Notes: generated from the sequence alone by a model not told the origin. A stretch of DNA of 64,000 nt from Anticarsia gemmatalis (GCF_050436995.1 NC_134769.1:7725001-7789000), one strand, 5' to 3'. Shown: positions 1 to 11,798, counted from the stretch's first letter. Translations and numbers: made by a program.

Positions 1-197
1 TCAATCAGACCCAAGTATCCATATTATGTTTAAAATTACGAGAGGCGTAAACTGACCTCGACACCATGGTGTTGAGGCAATGATAATTGCAATATTGCAA
101 TCCTTTCTCACGATTTATACGTTTTTGGTGGAAATCTTAAGTGCTTAAAGGTGTACCTATACCTTTAACTTCACCCCTTATGGGCAAAAATTATTTA

Positions 198-395
198 TCT
201 TATACATATATAAAATGTCGGATATACATATATTTAGATCAGTTTATCCCTGTCTGTCTGTATGTATGTATGTTTAGATTTTAAAAACTACGCAACGGTT
301 TTTGATGCGGTTGTTTTTATGTGTTATAGTTGTAAAGGTTTTTTTTTTGTGAAATAACAATATAGACCGGGCGAAGCCGAGGCGGGCCACCATAG
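198..395 (+). mobile_element. Degenerate Helitron-like non-autonomous element
   Basis: The 5' end lies in an A|TC context and is followed by a CTGTCTGTCTGTATGTATG tract and AAAACTACGCAACGG. The 3' part reads CGGGCGAAGCCGAGGCGGGCC, with the usual CTAG end decayed to CATAG before T. This order matches a family common in moth introns, and the copy at 24366 is related. It is old and carries no coding capacity. Confidence 0.5.
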
Positions 396-1060
396 TTGGG
401 CAATTACAAACGTGCAAAATATGACAGAATTAAAATAATTACAGGAATAGGACAGTGTGTAACTGCGAGGGCCCAATTATATGACATGACGTAGTAAGCA
501 CGTTTGAAATGGGCCATCTATAATGAAGGTATATGGGTAAAATATGAACTGTCGTACAACAGACGATGGTTAACGTTTTTAAACTCTCGCGACTAGTTTA
601 ATAAAGATAAGTATATAGTATAAGTTTAGTTAAGACCCGTTGCATTATAATATTATGTTAACAGTCGATGGTGTTAAATGGTTAACCGTACTCCACGAGG
701 TCATTTGTCAGCTACAATCACAGAATCTTATCATGACGGGCGTTCCTTGACGGATTGAATGTATATTTTATGTTCTTATCAACGTAAAGATAAAAGGATT
801 TTGGAGATTTTGATTTAGGTAGGTCTTAGCATACCTATTATGTAATGCGGTATATATACTTATGTTTACTACGCAGCTTTTTTATTTATAGCATAGAAGA
901 TACTAAATGGCTCTAGTAGAATTAACGAAATCGAACGTCTTACAATTGTTGACCAAAAAAAATGTATTAAAGACATCACTTTTCCAATAAATTACTAGTA
1001 CTTACTATTTTCGTATCAGAATTTAACTTTTTTTTCTAAGAAGCCGTTGATGAAACTTAA
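396..1060. other. Unassigned AT-rich DNA
   Basis: I see no gene, splice-flanked open frame or repeat family that I can name in this stretch. Confidence 0.4.
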
Positions 1061-1117
1061 TGAAAGTCAATTGCAAAATTAAAGTATGAAGTAACTTAAT
1101 TTTGCATATGACTTTCA
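1061..1117. repeat. Inverted repeat (22-bp arms)
   Basis: TGAAAGTCAATTGCAAAATT at the left is mirrored by AATTTTGCATATGACTTTCA at the right around a 13-nt loop, with one mismatch. It could be a miniature fold-back remnant or a chance hairpin. There is no second copy in the window. Confidence 0.6.
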
Positions 1118-1334
1118 TCAAATTTCCCTTACAAACTAGCAAGCCCAAGAGAGCTAACAAGAACCTTAAGAGGCTTCAGCTTTTCATCACTTACACGATT
1201 ACTGGGCCAAATGCCAAGCGCTTATAATTTCTGACGCTCAAAACATTTCAAACCCCGTTATCCTAACCCTGGATCCACCTCAAAGGTTGGTATTTATATC
1301 TAAACGCAGTTTAAGTAATCCGAACTTTTGACTG

Positions 1335-1552
1335 CCTCCGTGGCGTAGTGGTTTAGGTCGCCACGCTGCAACCACTGCGTCGGGAGGTCATGGGTTCGAT
1401 TCCCACACGGGACAATTATTTGAGCAATCCACAAGTAATTGTTTCGGGTCTGGTTGTACTTTGTGTCCGTTGTTTGTATGTTTGTAAAAGTCGCCGAGAC
1501 ACAAGAGCAATTCTTAGTGCGGGAGTTGTCTTTAAAAAAAGAAAAAAGAAAA
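1335..1552 (+). mobile_element. tRNA-derived SINE (family A), full length
   Basis: The Pol III A box TGGCGTAGTGG is at 1341-1351 and the B box GGTTCGATTCC at 1393-1403. A family body follows (TTTGTGTCCGTTGTTTGTAT, GACACAAGAGCAATTCTTAG, GCGGGAGTTGTC) and an A-rich tail. The same body occurs at 4845, 10804, 15974, 18548 and 29556. The head is tRNA-like, but the element is a SINE, not a tRNA gene. Confidence 0.85.
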
Positions 1553-1859
1553 CTTACTTAGTTAATCAAGTTATTTTAAAACTACTCTTAAGTTACAACA
1601 GCAAGTCAGTACATGTCACCTGTGAACAGAATCACCTTGAATGTTTATCAGTACATCAACGTGACAGTTTATCTTAAATAACCGGCTCATCTACAATAAC
1701 TGCCACGCACTCAGATAACTGTGGCAGGTTTATCGTTGGCAAATCCCTTCGGTGACTTAGCTATTGAGTTTCTGGTGTAAATATATGTGTGTTTAAGATG
1801 ATAGAGACTATTTTCTAACTAATCAATAAATGTAAAACTCTTCCGTTACTAATTGAGAG

Positions 1860-2051
1860 ATGGACAACGCACAGCCGATACTACTGAGCGTAGAAAATTG
1901 AAATGTGGTATGAAGATTCCTAAGGAAGTAGGTATAGAGGAGCACTTGGAGAGGATTTTTGGATTTCCCCCCGAAGAGAGTAAAATTTCACGCAGGCGAA
2001 GCAGCGGGGGGAAAGCTAGTAATAAAGTATCAGATTCTTCTCGTGGATCAG
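1860..2051 (+). CDS. Candidate internal coding exon, product unknown
   Basis: This is the most gene-like stretch in the window. It is open in one frame for 63 whole codons, is GC-richer than its flanks, and ends at CAG|GTAAGTA, a consensus 5' splice site, where the frame would otherwise stop two codons later. Upstream lie a branch-point-like CTAACTAAT (about 1817), a short pyrimidine stretch (CTCTTCCGTT) and AG at 1858-1859. Starting at 1860 gives 192 nt with the same phase at both ends (phase 1-1), so the exon could be skipped without a frameshift. The peptide is hydrophilic, with a conserved-looking core KIPKEVGIEEHLERIFGFPP followed by a basic, Ser/Gly-rich tail (SRRRSSGG). I do not recognise the protein. 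An acceptor at 1857 is also possible but breaks the symmetry. The upstream in-frame TAA (1850-1852) means it must be spliced in. Confidence 0.5.
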
Positions 2052-2185
2052 GTAAGTAATAATTTTAGCATTAGATTATTTGTGATTGTCTGTCAAGAAA
2101 TTCTGTTTTTGCCGGAATATTCTTGATTGTAAACGTTTATATGTATGTGTATTACAGTACAGATATCTAAAGATCCATAAGCATA

Positions 2186-2290
2186 GATCGCTTCTGTGGC
2201 GCACTAAAATTGTATGCGACTGCAGCGCAAAGGTCTTAGTTTCGAATCTCGAGTTAGGCTAAACTAAAACTGTATTCTTTGGAGATTTTA
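2186..2290 (+). mobile_element. Degenerate tRNA-derived SINE head (second family)
   Basis: CTGTGGCGCA (A-box-like), ATGCGACTGCAGCGCAAAGG and TTTCGAATCTC (B-box-like) follow in the spacing of a tRNA-derived SINE head. The sequence is too decayed to define its ends. It lies just downstream of the candidate exon's donor, as expected for intron sequence. Confidence 0.5.
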
Positions 2291-3944
2291 GTCTATGTTT
2301 ACGTATTGTACGTTGTGTATAAGTGTCTTGTTAAGTGCCTCAAATGTAAAGTATAAACCACAGCATGCTTCAAAATACTCACTGGCGTCAATACAGACGT
2401 AGCCTTAAAGTTCTCTAAGAAAATAGTCGTGACAATTTGGTTATTCGTTCGACACGTTCCTATTACTGTCACTTACATAACATTACGTAACTGAAGAGAA
2501 ACAGAACAAAATCATTATTGCTTTCGCATCTTCAGAGGAAGAATGACTTAACATTGAACCTAAATCAAGTCACTTACGCCTTTATTCCACTAAAGGTACG
2601 TATTGCTTCGAGTATGTTTTTGCAAACGTTTTCTAGTTCTGAAAACTAGTTTTTTTATTTTAAGGTTGGATGTTAAAGATTTATTGTTATTGAATACGAA
2701 AATGAGGTCTATTTTTGAGATATATTTTTTTATATCTTACTGGTACAAAACATATCTAAAATTCTTGATAGGCTTAGTAATTAATTAACACTGATAATAT
2801 ACCAGTTTTTATACTCTAAAATAAACATTTTTAATATACCACTTCTGGTCGTAATAAGAAAATCTATACCTATAATTTCTTTAAATTTATCTTCAAATTT
2901 TGCCAAAGATGGTCAACTGATATTGGAATCAAAATTAACTTCGTATATCAATCCTTATTCATAGACATTTTAGAACAAATTAATCAATGAAAATGTACGA
3001 AAAATTCTTCCTGGGAGGGGGTCAGACATAATCCCAGGCATTAGTAAAGTAACATAGCAATTAAAACAATAATGAAGAAGCAGAACATCGTAACATCGTT
3101 GTACAATTACGTCATCACGCACAATGACGCCCCGGACAATTGTCCAAATTGTCACCGTTTACTATTCTAAATGCCGTCTTTTTGGAGGTTCTGCATAGTT
3201 TAGAAGAATATGCTTTAACATAACCTGCTAACTATATTGCTTACAAAGTCTTGAACCACGCTAGGCGAGGTTGATAATTCAAATATCTAAGAAATAAGAT
3301 ATTTTTCTGATATAAATCTTTCACGGATATAGTGAGTGCTAATGTAACTACTAAAAACATCACACATATGCGTAAAAAACGAATCGACGCTTTGCGAGAT
3401 GGACTTGCATAATTGTTTCATTATACCTAAAAAATCCAGGAAAACACGGGAAAGAAAGAAATCTCAGACATATTTGTTTAAGTCTAAAGACTTAAAATAA
3501 GATACCTCCAGAAAGTGAAATGAAACCTCACCAGAATAAGCGCGAATATCATGAAAATCGGTGAAAATTTCACGCAAAAGTATTCCAAACGAAGCAAGGA
3601 CAACAAACTCAATAATTTAACCCATATAATGTAATGCAAAACAAACATTACAACACGCATTACGGGTATTACAAATGATAGCAATATCTCGCTCAAGAGG
3701 TGGTGTTACAAATAAGTAGACACTTGCGACAATTACTGAATAAACGTGCCACACTCGACGTGTTTATTGGAGATTAGTTTGTACGACCAGACGGAGGAAT
3801 GAAGGTAAAAATATTAAAATACAAAGTTTTTTATGTCTTGTCATTATGCCATTATAAATTGGGTCGGCAAAAGATATTTTCTTTCTCAACCAAAAAAATC
3901 AAATAGGCATGTCAACATCCTGTGAAGGTATTTGGCTGATGCTA
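2291..3944. other. Unassigned AT-rich DNA
   Basis: Only short, low-complexity or chance open frames are present. The sequence AATTGGGTCGGCAAAAGATA near 3858 is faintly like a mariner end but cannot be supported. Confidence 0.4.
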
Positions 3945-4087
3945 TTACCTATAACCGGCAGTCTTCTAGACGACAACCCTTCTTAGGATTGAAGCAAAAA
4001 GAAAATTGTTTGGATCGTACCAAATGATATTTTTTACTCTTTGCCTAACATAAAAATGACGTGATTTTATGCATGTAATAATATACA
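3945..4087 (+). mobile_element. RTE-like LINE 3' end (decayed)
   Basis: ATAACCGGCAGTCTT, AAGCAAAAAGAAAATTGTTT, GGATCGTACCAAATG and ATGACGTGATTTTATGCATG align in order with the better copies at 12222 and 36835. The family's final codons and ATG-rich tail can still be traced. Confidence 0.55.
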
Positions 4088-4099
4088 AGAACTTTATCT

Positions 4100-4330
4100 G
4101 TAAGTGTTTGCAGCTGCTGATCGCAAAATATTAAGTTCGATTCGCAAATAACATTGTTGTTTTTTTTCCCCCATTTCTATAAAATCTTCTGAGTCTTTTC
4201 AGACTGTGCCCACAACGGAGGAATAAGCCCACTTTTTGTTATGAGTACATGGGACTAACTTTATAAGCGGCGAAGACTGTGTATAATTTGATACAGTTTC
4301 GGCTATAACAGACGTAATATCACCAAAAAA
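4100..4330 (+). mobile_element. Degenerate tRNA-derived SINE
   Basis: GCTGCTGATCGCAAAATATT then AAGTTCGATTCGC resembles a tRNA head with a B box. Further on, GACTGTGCCCACAACGG and GAGTACATGGGACTAAC match the body of a moth SINE as I recall it. The copy at 26006 shares the body. It is heavily decayed. Confidence 0.45.
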
Positions 4331-4844
4331 ACGCAAGCAACCTTCTTTTTTACACAACTGAACCCCAAATTCATCTAAGCATTGTCGGTCAAAGTTTCAA
4401 CTAATTAGCGTAAGTAGCGCGAAGCAGACATCGCGTCAAACGGCATATGCAAATAATATGTGCGCATGCGCATGCCTATTGCCAGTAACGCTTTAACACA
4501 CTATGAAGGCTTTCGGGCATTTTGCGAAATTTAAAAGAGTTAGTATAAATAGCTTGTTCGCAATATGAATAGATATATTTAGAAAACGTTCAGTATTGGT
4601 ACAGAATTTGCACTTTTAAAATGCTTTTCAAACTAGAGAAGTATGTAAGTAGATGTCGTTTAAGTCTCTGCCTTAAGACTCTTTTAAATAGGTTCAAATT
4701 ATGAATACTTAAGACTACATAAGTAATTTGCTGTAAACGTTTCAACGATAATCAGACCTTTCGTATTTCAAGCCCGTATCGACATTATTCAATTCTTATC
4801 AACAAGATATAAGCTTTTGTTTACGCAAATCGTCCTTACTTCTG

Positions 4845-5032
4845 CAAATTTCACCACGCCGAAACCATTGCATCGTCGGAGGTCGTGGGTTCGATTCCCA
4901 CACAGAGTAATTGTGCGATCCACAAATAATTGTTTCGGGATTGATTGTACCTTGTGTCCGTTGTTTGTATGTTTGTAAAAGTCACCGCGACACAAGAGCA
5001 ATTCTAATTGCGGGGCTTGTCTATTAAAAAGA
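4845..5032 (+). mobile_element. SINE family A, 5'-truncated or decayed
   Basis: The B box GGTTCGATTCC, TTGTGTCCGTTGTTTGTATG, GACACAAGAGCAATTCTAAT and an A-rich end are present. The A box is lost. Confidence 0.8.
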
Positions 5033-5730
5033 AATCGTACAATATTCTTTAAACATTAAGTTATTTCTAAAACCTCACATGTCACAAGACGATCGAGAAC
5101 GTCCTGCGGAAGTTTGACGAAACGAATCAAGTAAAACGACTTTCTTATACAAATTAATGATAATAAATAACTGGGTCAATAATTTGCAATAACATAATGA
5201 CTTCTTGCGAATGTTATGCTCAAATTAAAGAGACATGATATGGCGAGGTTAAAGACACATTTAACCGGGTTATAGCCATGTTAAAATTAAGATGGTAAAT
5301 TTGACATTATACACAAATCCTGATCCAGAAATGGGATGGAGAGCACGTGCACTCCAAGACTCCCAATCATGTGAGTGATTAAATAACCTGTAGATTACTA
5401 AGGAAATAACATTATAATGTTTTATATTTAATTATATAAGGATTTAATAATGAGGATCTTCAAGGAGGTCTTTGATATGTCACAAAAATACATTTCGGAT
5501 CCGCCTAACATTTCAGTTTTAATATATCTTAGCTGGAGTTGGCGAGATTTAGGTATATTTTGGTTTGAGGTATCATTCAAATGTTATCCTATCCATGGAC
5601 TAGCATATAAAGATCGTTCCTAACTCGTACCTAAAAAACAACCTTATTTATCAAATAATCGATCCAGTTATTTGTAATACTCATTCACATAACTTCACAA
5701 TAACAAGCTTCACTGTACGTCACAGATGTA

Positions 5731-5805
5731 ACGAAAGGCGGTAGAGGCCGCGATCAATTATCTGAGATGATCAACCGACAACCATGACGCGACGCAAGGT
5801 GAACT
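5731..5805. promoter_or_regulatory. CpG-rich islet, candidate cis-regulatory element
   Basis: A CpG-dense patch sits in AT-rich DNA (GGCGGTAGAGGCCGCGATCA and CATGACGCGACGCAAGG). It contains GCGATCAAT, also found in the islets at 14699 and 24157. The function is inferred from composition only. Confidence 0.3.
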
Positions 5806-6544
5806 ATACTTGAATGTTAAATACGAACTGAAACAATACTGAATTGCAGGTAATAATAATATGGATTTTTTTACGTTTTACAGAAACCTCACAACAGAAT
5901 TAAGGGTTCTAGCTATAATTCTAAGTGATGAATTATACAAATCTTTATATTTACAAGTAAAACCAAAAAAAAAAACAGTTTATAAAATGTAGCATGTTCT
6001 CCTTTTTGGGTTATAATCTGACTGCTGACAAAAAGCCTCCTTCCTTTCGTCTTCTCCTACCTTCGTCAGTCATTTGGAAGTGTGTCTTAATTTTACTTAG
6101 ATTTAGAAAATAATAATGAAATAATAAAAATAGTATGTACGATTGATGATATTATAACCACGAAAGCGTGCACGTTAATTATACAATTGTAGGTTTATTA
6201 TGACACTAATATTCAGGTATGTAATCTTAAAAACGGAAAACTGAATTAAAGTTACTGATCAGTGATCAAAACAAGTAGTCCTGTCTTTATCACGCATTTA
6301 GTGAATGATTATGCTATGTTTTTCAGAGTGGATTAGTCTTTAATTTAACGAAACATAAGACAAATATTTCATTTGTTTATTTTTGACAGAAAGGCGGAAC
6401 TGACAGCTTAACCCTTTAACTACTAGTGTTAAGAACACGTAGAAAATGCGGGATTCCTTTTATCTTATGTCGCAGTTTGAGTACGGCTTAGATTATATAA
6501 AACGTTGATTATGCTTCACTCGGTTGATAAAAATGTTAAGAAGA

Positions 6545-6567
6545 AAACGTGAGCTTATCTCACGTTT
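6545..6567. repeat. Short perfect hairpin
   Basis: AAACGTGAG and CTCACGTTT are perfect arms around CTTAT. The E-box-related ACGTGAG is present on both strands. The significance is unknown. Confidence 0.5.
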
Positions 6568-7993
6568 GGCAAAATCTTAAAATAGAGAGATTATTATTAG
6601 ATTGATTTCTGTCTTACTTTTGGTATTCTTATTGAATATATAAGGCTTTTTTTAATAAAATCATATTACACACTACGTATCCAAATAATTTAGGTTATTA
6701 ATGTAAAATAAAGTCGCCGATATCCGTTCAAATCCACAAAAGAAGAGAGTTAACTTACTGAAATAAAGCAACATATGCTTGTCTGTCTGTCCCGTATGCT
6801 TGTCTAATGAAAAAAAGTACGTATACTTATAAAAGTAGAGTTTCAGTCCTTGTATCAATGTCCCATACTAGCCTATCCATAATAAAACCTAGCCTATAGA
6901 TAGGTTTAGCCTAAAGCCTATGAGATACAGCACTAAGCACATAATAATAAATTGTCACACAACGGCAGGTAACACTTATCATAAAGTGCAAAATGCATTA
7001 CGATAAGCCTCATTATTACATCGCACGCACTAATTACATAATTTATAACATCCGTAAACGAGTCCTAGTACATCAAGATCAAGTCATGGCAATAAATTAG
7101 AATGCACAAAGAATAGCACTCGTAAGAGAATAATAAAAATGGTTAGTTTTATTATCTCATATAATGACTACGATGTTTTGATCGTAAACTTGGATAAGGA
7201 CAATGGAGTATGGAGAATTATATCCATTACTCGTCTTTGTGCACGTGGTTTATATCTGTGGTTATGCTTTTAAAAGTTTCTGATATAGGAGTTAAATTAC
7301 GGGATTTGCATAGCGCGATTTTTTGATAAGCAGTCGAATTTGACCCACATTAATTAGTTAGAAAATGTCTTCTGGTCACCTCTACCTTTTTATATGGCTC
7401 ACCCTTTGGAATGCTACAAGCTGTTAGATTGTTTTGACGATAAATAAAAGTAAATTCTATGTCTTTTTTATAAAGAAAAATCCCAGTTAAATTCCCGTTT
7501 CACCCCCTCTTCTCGAAGAATAAACAGTTAAACAGGGTTCTTTTTTCCACTAAAAATGTTACAAATAACGCAATTTTTTTCATAAACTACTTCAGCTTTA
7601 AACAATTTAGTTCACACGTCTTCAAGTAAAACTTAGTAGCAATTAGCATAACAATAATACTCTCACAAACTTTACATCACCGTCAATTGTAAAATGAACT
7701 AATTTGGCAGTTCTACTTTCCTTTTCTTTAGTCCTTGAAAGAGAGAGAGATGTAGTGACACCAAAAAAAGAATTCGTGATGAGTTAATTTGAACCTATTC
7801 TGCAACCACATAGAGACCACTTTTTATCGTTTTTGAAACGCGTAACCGTAGTAGTAGTTAAAAAAATAGGTATCATACATTTATGTGGCGTTCTTCAGAT
7901 TTAACTTGGGGAGGTTGGGGTGGCTTCAAATAAAAAAAATAATGGTTCTTGATTTAGTTGCTGACAGTTAATGAATAAAGAAACTCCCAAAAA

Positions 7994-8028
7994 TAGGATC
8001 TAAAAGAAACTACTTCTTTTAGATCCTA
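7994..8028. repeat. Perfect 15-bp hairpin
   Basis: TAGGATCTAAAAGAA, a 5-nt loop, then TTCTTTTAGATCCTA. It is uninterrupted and single-copy here. It may be a recent palindrome or a tiny MITE remnant. Confidence 0.65.
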
Positions 8029-8964
8029 ACTGGGGTACAGGTCAGTGCAAATGGTTTAGCCCCTGATAAATATGTTTTCTGATTTATTAGCAAAGGTATA
8101 GTAAACCAAAAATGCGCTTAAGATTATAACACACGTGTTATTTTGAGTCGATACAACTAGATAAAAAAATTACAAAAGCATGACCAAATCCGTCATTAAC
8201 GACATTGATGAGTAAAAACTAGTCATCAAACTAAACATTGACATTGCTACAATTTAACTGTTAGATAATACTTTTACAACGTTAAATCCGATCTTAAACT
8301 ATGAGTCTATGACATAAACCTACAATAGACACCTATTGTACTTTTAGCTTAACTTTATGTAATTCTTGAAAACTTCATCATCCTGTATGATAAAATGTAG
8401 GAATGTGAATGAATCAAAAGTTTGTAGAAAGCGTAGGATTCTTTGGTCTGCGTTTTTTTGTATGAATGTATTTATACCATATATTACTGCACTACTACTA
8501 TATATTTTTATATTACTGCCGATATGAAACAAGCTACCCGCCGTGGCTGTTGCGTTAATCTTAAAAACATCTTTGTCGTGTACACATTGTGCGAAAAAAT
8601 AAAGGTTTTAAGTAAAGTTTCAGAGTAAAATTTAATACAGTATTGTGAAATGGGTGATATATCACGTATCTCACCACTAGAGTCTATTAAACTTACAAGT
8701 TGATAAGGAAACGGGGTAAAATTCTTTCAATAAAAGGCTCAAGGTGAAAGTGAGTGCTACAAATCAAAGAAAAACGAGAGTTTCTAGTATATGAGTAATG
8801 CAATTTGATATGAACCGCCGTAACCAAACATGCGTAAACTTCATTATAATACCGATGCGTGAAAAAACTACTAGTATTTACTAATAAATACTTACATCTG
8901 GTATTTTAACTGCTAGAACAAACACAGTTTAAGAATCCTTAAGCAAAATTGGCATATTTATTCA

Positions 8965-9162
8965 TCTTTATATATATAATTCTTCTGTAAGTGTGTATGT
9001 CACTGAACTTCTCTTAAATGACTGGACCGATTTTAATGAATTTTTTGTGTGTGTTCAAGGGGATCTGAGAATAGTTTAGATTCTCAATTTTGTCCGCTGG
9101 ACAATGTTTTTTTAATTAATTTTTAATTTATTAGACAGGACAACGTCTGTCGGGTCCGCTAG
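8965..9162 (+). mobile_element. Helitron-like element, GGGTCCGCTAGT family
   Basis: It starts TCTTTATATATATAATTC after A and has the family body TGACTGGACCGATTTTAATG and TGTGTTCAAGGGGATCTGAG. It ends GACAACGTCTGTCGGGTCCG then CTAG|T. A GACA/TGTC hairpin precedes the end by about 10 nt, as expected for a Helitron 3' terminus. It is non-autonomous. Confidence 0.7.
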
Positions 9163-10014
9163 TATTTCTATAGGTTTAAATAATCCTAGTACTCTTTTAC
9201 AACGCAAAGAACAAAACGTTTAGCGCGCAAAAACTTACTACAGAATACCAATCCCTAGTACTCTAACGTAAATATCGGTTACTTAAACAGGCGTATTTGA
9301 CTAGCTATAAGTACATATATCATCTAAAGATGAAACCGCCACTAAATAAATGTTTCTTAGCATTTCAAAAGTAATGATTGATGATTATCTACTATCCATC
9401 CATAGTTAAATCTTACAACTGGCATTTATTATAGTTATTGTGGCGAGAGAGCAAGCCCTTGGCGTTGAAGAGTAATGAGTACAATGCGTGCAACCCCCCT
9501 CCTCCCCTCCACGAACTATCAATGAATATAATACCTATTAAATATGCTATATGAAAATTGTGCTACGATCTCATCAGTAGTTACAAGAAAATGTTGTCGA
9601 AAGATTACACTGATAATACTTTGACGCAAATGTATTGAAATATTAGATTTTTTTCTACACAGTAATATCTTGCGCTGTATAAAATCTTATTTCACGACTA
9701 CAAACGACTCTCGTAGCATTGAGAATAACAATAAATCTTTCAAGTTTACTCAGCTCAAGTTAACTAAAATACCTCTTAATAAAACTGTAATCCGTATAAT
9801 AAGATAATTGTATGAATGATTGTGTTTAATGCATTTATTTCCACTCATTACGTTCTTAACAATTTCAGTTACTGCGCAACGTGCACCTAATCGGTGTGAC
9901 TAAAACTATTTATCTTACCATGTGCCATTCGGATGATAATTCAAAGATTTTCTTATTTATTTCACAAATACACTTTATATATCAACTAAGATTATGTTAC
10001 TAACGGTTGAAAAT
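9163..10014. other. Unassigned DNA
   Basis: A C-rich run (CCCCCCTCCTCCCCTCC) lies near 9495. A fair acceptor (TTCTTAACAATTTCAG) lies near 9867, followed by a 25-nt open stretch with only a weak donor. No gene is supported. Confidence 0.35.
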
Positions 10015-10312
10015 CACGGGTATCTGTTCATAGTTTCGCGAGCGCCTCGATTTGATACGATATAAGGTTAAAAATCACTCGCGTTAACAAAATAACAACA
10101 ATAGAGTAACGTAGTGATGGACTACGTCAGCCCACGCTTACAACCAAAGAGGGACTGATTACGGTTCGCCATTATCGCGTAAAAAATACAAATAAAGTCA
10201 GCGTTGTGATAAATTTATGAACAGGTATCGGCAGTCGCGGACAGACTGTCCGACAGAACACACGCGTCAACGATTTCAAAGGAAAATCTGCTCTAATGGT
10301 CTCAATTTTCAG
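10015..10312 (+). promoter_or_regulatory. CpG-rich promoter-like region with possible first exon
   Basis: Repeated CpG patches include TTTCGCGAGCGCCTCG, ACTACGTCAGCCCACGC, TTCGCCATTATCGCG and the palindrome CGGACAGACTGTCCG at 10238-10252. They lead into a stretch that ends in CAG|GTAATC, with the splice junction after 10312. An ATG at 10296 would give a 17-nt coding start (M-V-S-I-F) before that donor, but its context is only fair. The junction also resembles a weak ratchet site. Together this looks like a 5' exon or alternative promoter on the + strand, inferred from composition and the donor only. Confidence 0.3.
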
Positions 10313-10803
10313 GTAATCGGACAAATTTTCGTTTGTAAGTAGTTATTTTCTCAATGTCATCACGTTATGTATTGGTTTATATACGCGAGTGATTTATGTT
10401 TTTAGGTTTAGAGGATACGTTGAGGTGTTAATGAGTTAGTCTCGACGATTTCAGTTAATCAAGGTTATACAAATATTTTAAGTAGTGATAGAGTTGTTGT
10501 GAGACAGTGAACTATAGCATGAGGCTTCTAGAAATCATTGATATTTTTTATCTCGGGTTATTTATATTTAATCTAGTAACAGCGTTGTTGAAGCTGTCCG
10601 AACTTCAATTTGTATAAGCGACACTTAACATATTTGAAGTTAAATAAGACTTTCGTAAGCATTCGTAAAACTCTAGGTGCATCAAAGTTATCATATTGAT
10701 CGTTTACCGGCCGATAACTACAGTTGACTTTGTAACTTCAATAAAAATAAAATAGCAATAACCCGTAGTCATTACAAAAGATTTGCCATAAAAAGGAAAA
10801 TAT

Positions 10804-10884
10804 ATGTCCTTTGTTTGTATATTTCAAAAAGTCCCCGCGACACAAGAGCAATTCTTAGTGCGCGAGTTATGTAAAACAAAAACC
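10804..10884 (+). mobile_element. SINE family A, 3' fragment
   Basis: CCTTTGTTTGTAT, CCGCGACACAAGAGCAATTC and TTAGTGCGCGAGTTATG match the 3' third of family A. The head is missing. Confidence 0.75.
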
Positions 10885-10903
10885 TTGGGATAGGTTATCT
10901 TCC

Positions 10904-11024
10904 TTACCCCCGGTTTCCGAGTTACATTTAACGGTAGTTTATCTATTCAATAGCGTTCAAACTCATATAAAACGCTATTGAACAGATAAACTATCGTTAA
11001 ATGTACTCAGAAACCGGGGGTTAA
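10904..11024. mobile_element. Fold-back MITE, copy 1 (possibly piggyBac-type)
   Basis: Arms of about 54 bp differ at only a few positions and enclose a 13-nt loop (10958-10970). The termini are TTACCCCCGGTTTC on the left and GAAACCGGGGGTTAA on the right. A second copy at 25511 shares the left arm and loop. TTAA-like sequence at the ends followed by CCCCC suggests a piggyBac-type target site, which is inference. It has no coding capacity. Confidence 0.75.
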
Positions 11025-11685
11025 ACGTATTGTATTTATACGTGAAACTTGCCCTAACTTTTTTTACAATTTTAATCTTCGCTAAGCCATGCGTGAACTC
11101 CATAAGTACCTACATACTTGTTATTTTGTCAACAAGTTTTGAAGTAAGTGTTATAGAATGAGTAGTAATACGTCCTTGACACAAGCAGTTTTCCTCTTTC
11201 GCGCACAATAGCACATCTTGTTAACTATTTACTTCTTAATGTAAAGGAAAAATAAGCAATGCACTGCTTTAGTGTTGAGAGAAGTAAGTAAGTTGAAGCA
11301 GTGTTGTGATTATCCTTACTTATATGATAAATGTGCATGTATTTGCTTTACTATCTTACTTAGTATCTTTTACATAAAATAGTTGTACGGATTTGGGGTG
11401 ATTTTACTCGAAGAAAGATAAAGCCTGCTATCTATTTTTATCAATGTGAAGCCGCAAGCTCGTTTGCATACATTCTAAGTTTATAAACTGGATTTTAACT
11501 GAAGCTCTGCTTGCAGCAACATTTTCAAGAATAAACAACATTTTGAACAGTAAGACAAACAAACAAACGAACACACTTTCTAGTAAGATTACCGTATTAA
11601 AAGAACACAATGATTAGTATGAATTCAGCACAGGTTTTCCCAAAATTTGTTTTAACACAAATTTACAACATTTAAAAAAGTCATG

Positions 11686-11798
11686 CATGCAAAGTCCCCA
11701 ACCCTCACTTGGCCAGCGTCGTGGACTCAAGGCCTAACCCCTTCCTCTTTTGAAGGAGACCCTTGCCCAGCAGTGGGACAGTTATGGGTTAAAAAAAT
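11686..11798 (+). mobile_element. Non-LTR LINE 3' fragment (GCCCAGCAGTGGGAC family)
   Basis: CACTTGGCCAGCGTCGTGGA, ACTCAAGGCCTAACCCCTTC, CTTGCCCAGCAGTGGGACAG and TATGGGTTAAAAAAATATAT form the 3' end and A-rich tail of a LINE very common in moths. Copies or fragments occur at 14006, 15748, 18776, 26757, 35342, 41173 and 55226. Confidence 0.7.

Larger units (their letters stand above)
5033..8964. other. Long AT-rich stretch without recognised genes
   Basis: Only the CpG-rich islet at 5731 and short hairpins at 6545 and 7994 stand out. A strong-looking TTTTTCAG acceptor near 6325 is followed at once by stops, so no exon is claimed. Confidence 0.4.

Noticed and set aside
1335..1410. tRNA gene
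   Set aside because: A and B boxes are intact, but the sequence continues into a SINE body repeated elsewhere in the window, so it is a SINE head.
3858..3895. mariner-like end TTGGGTCGGCAAAAGATA
   Set aside because: The similarity is limited to a few bases and there is no second end, unlike the clear match at 54258.
9867..9895. 25-nt microexon after TTCTTAACAATTTCAG
   Set aside because: The only donor is GTGTGA, which is weak, and nothing else supports it.
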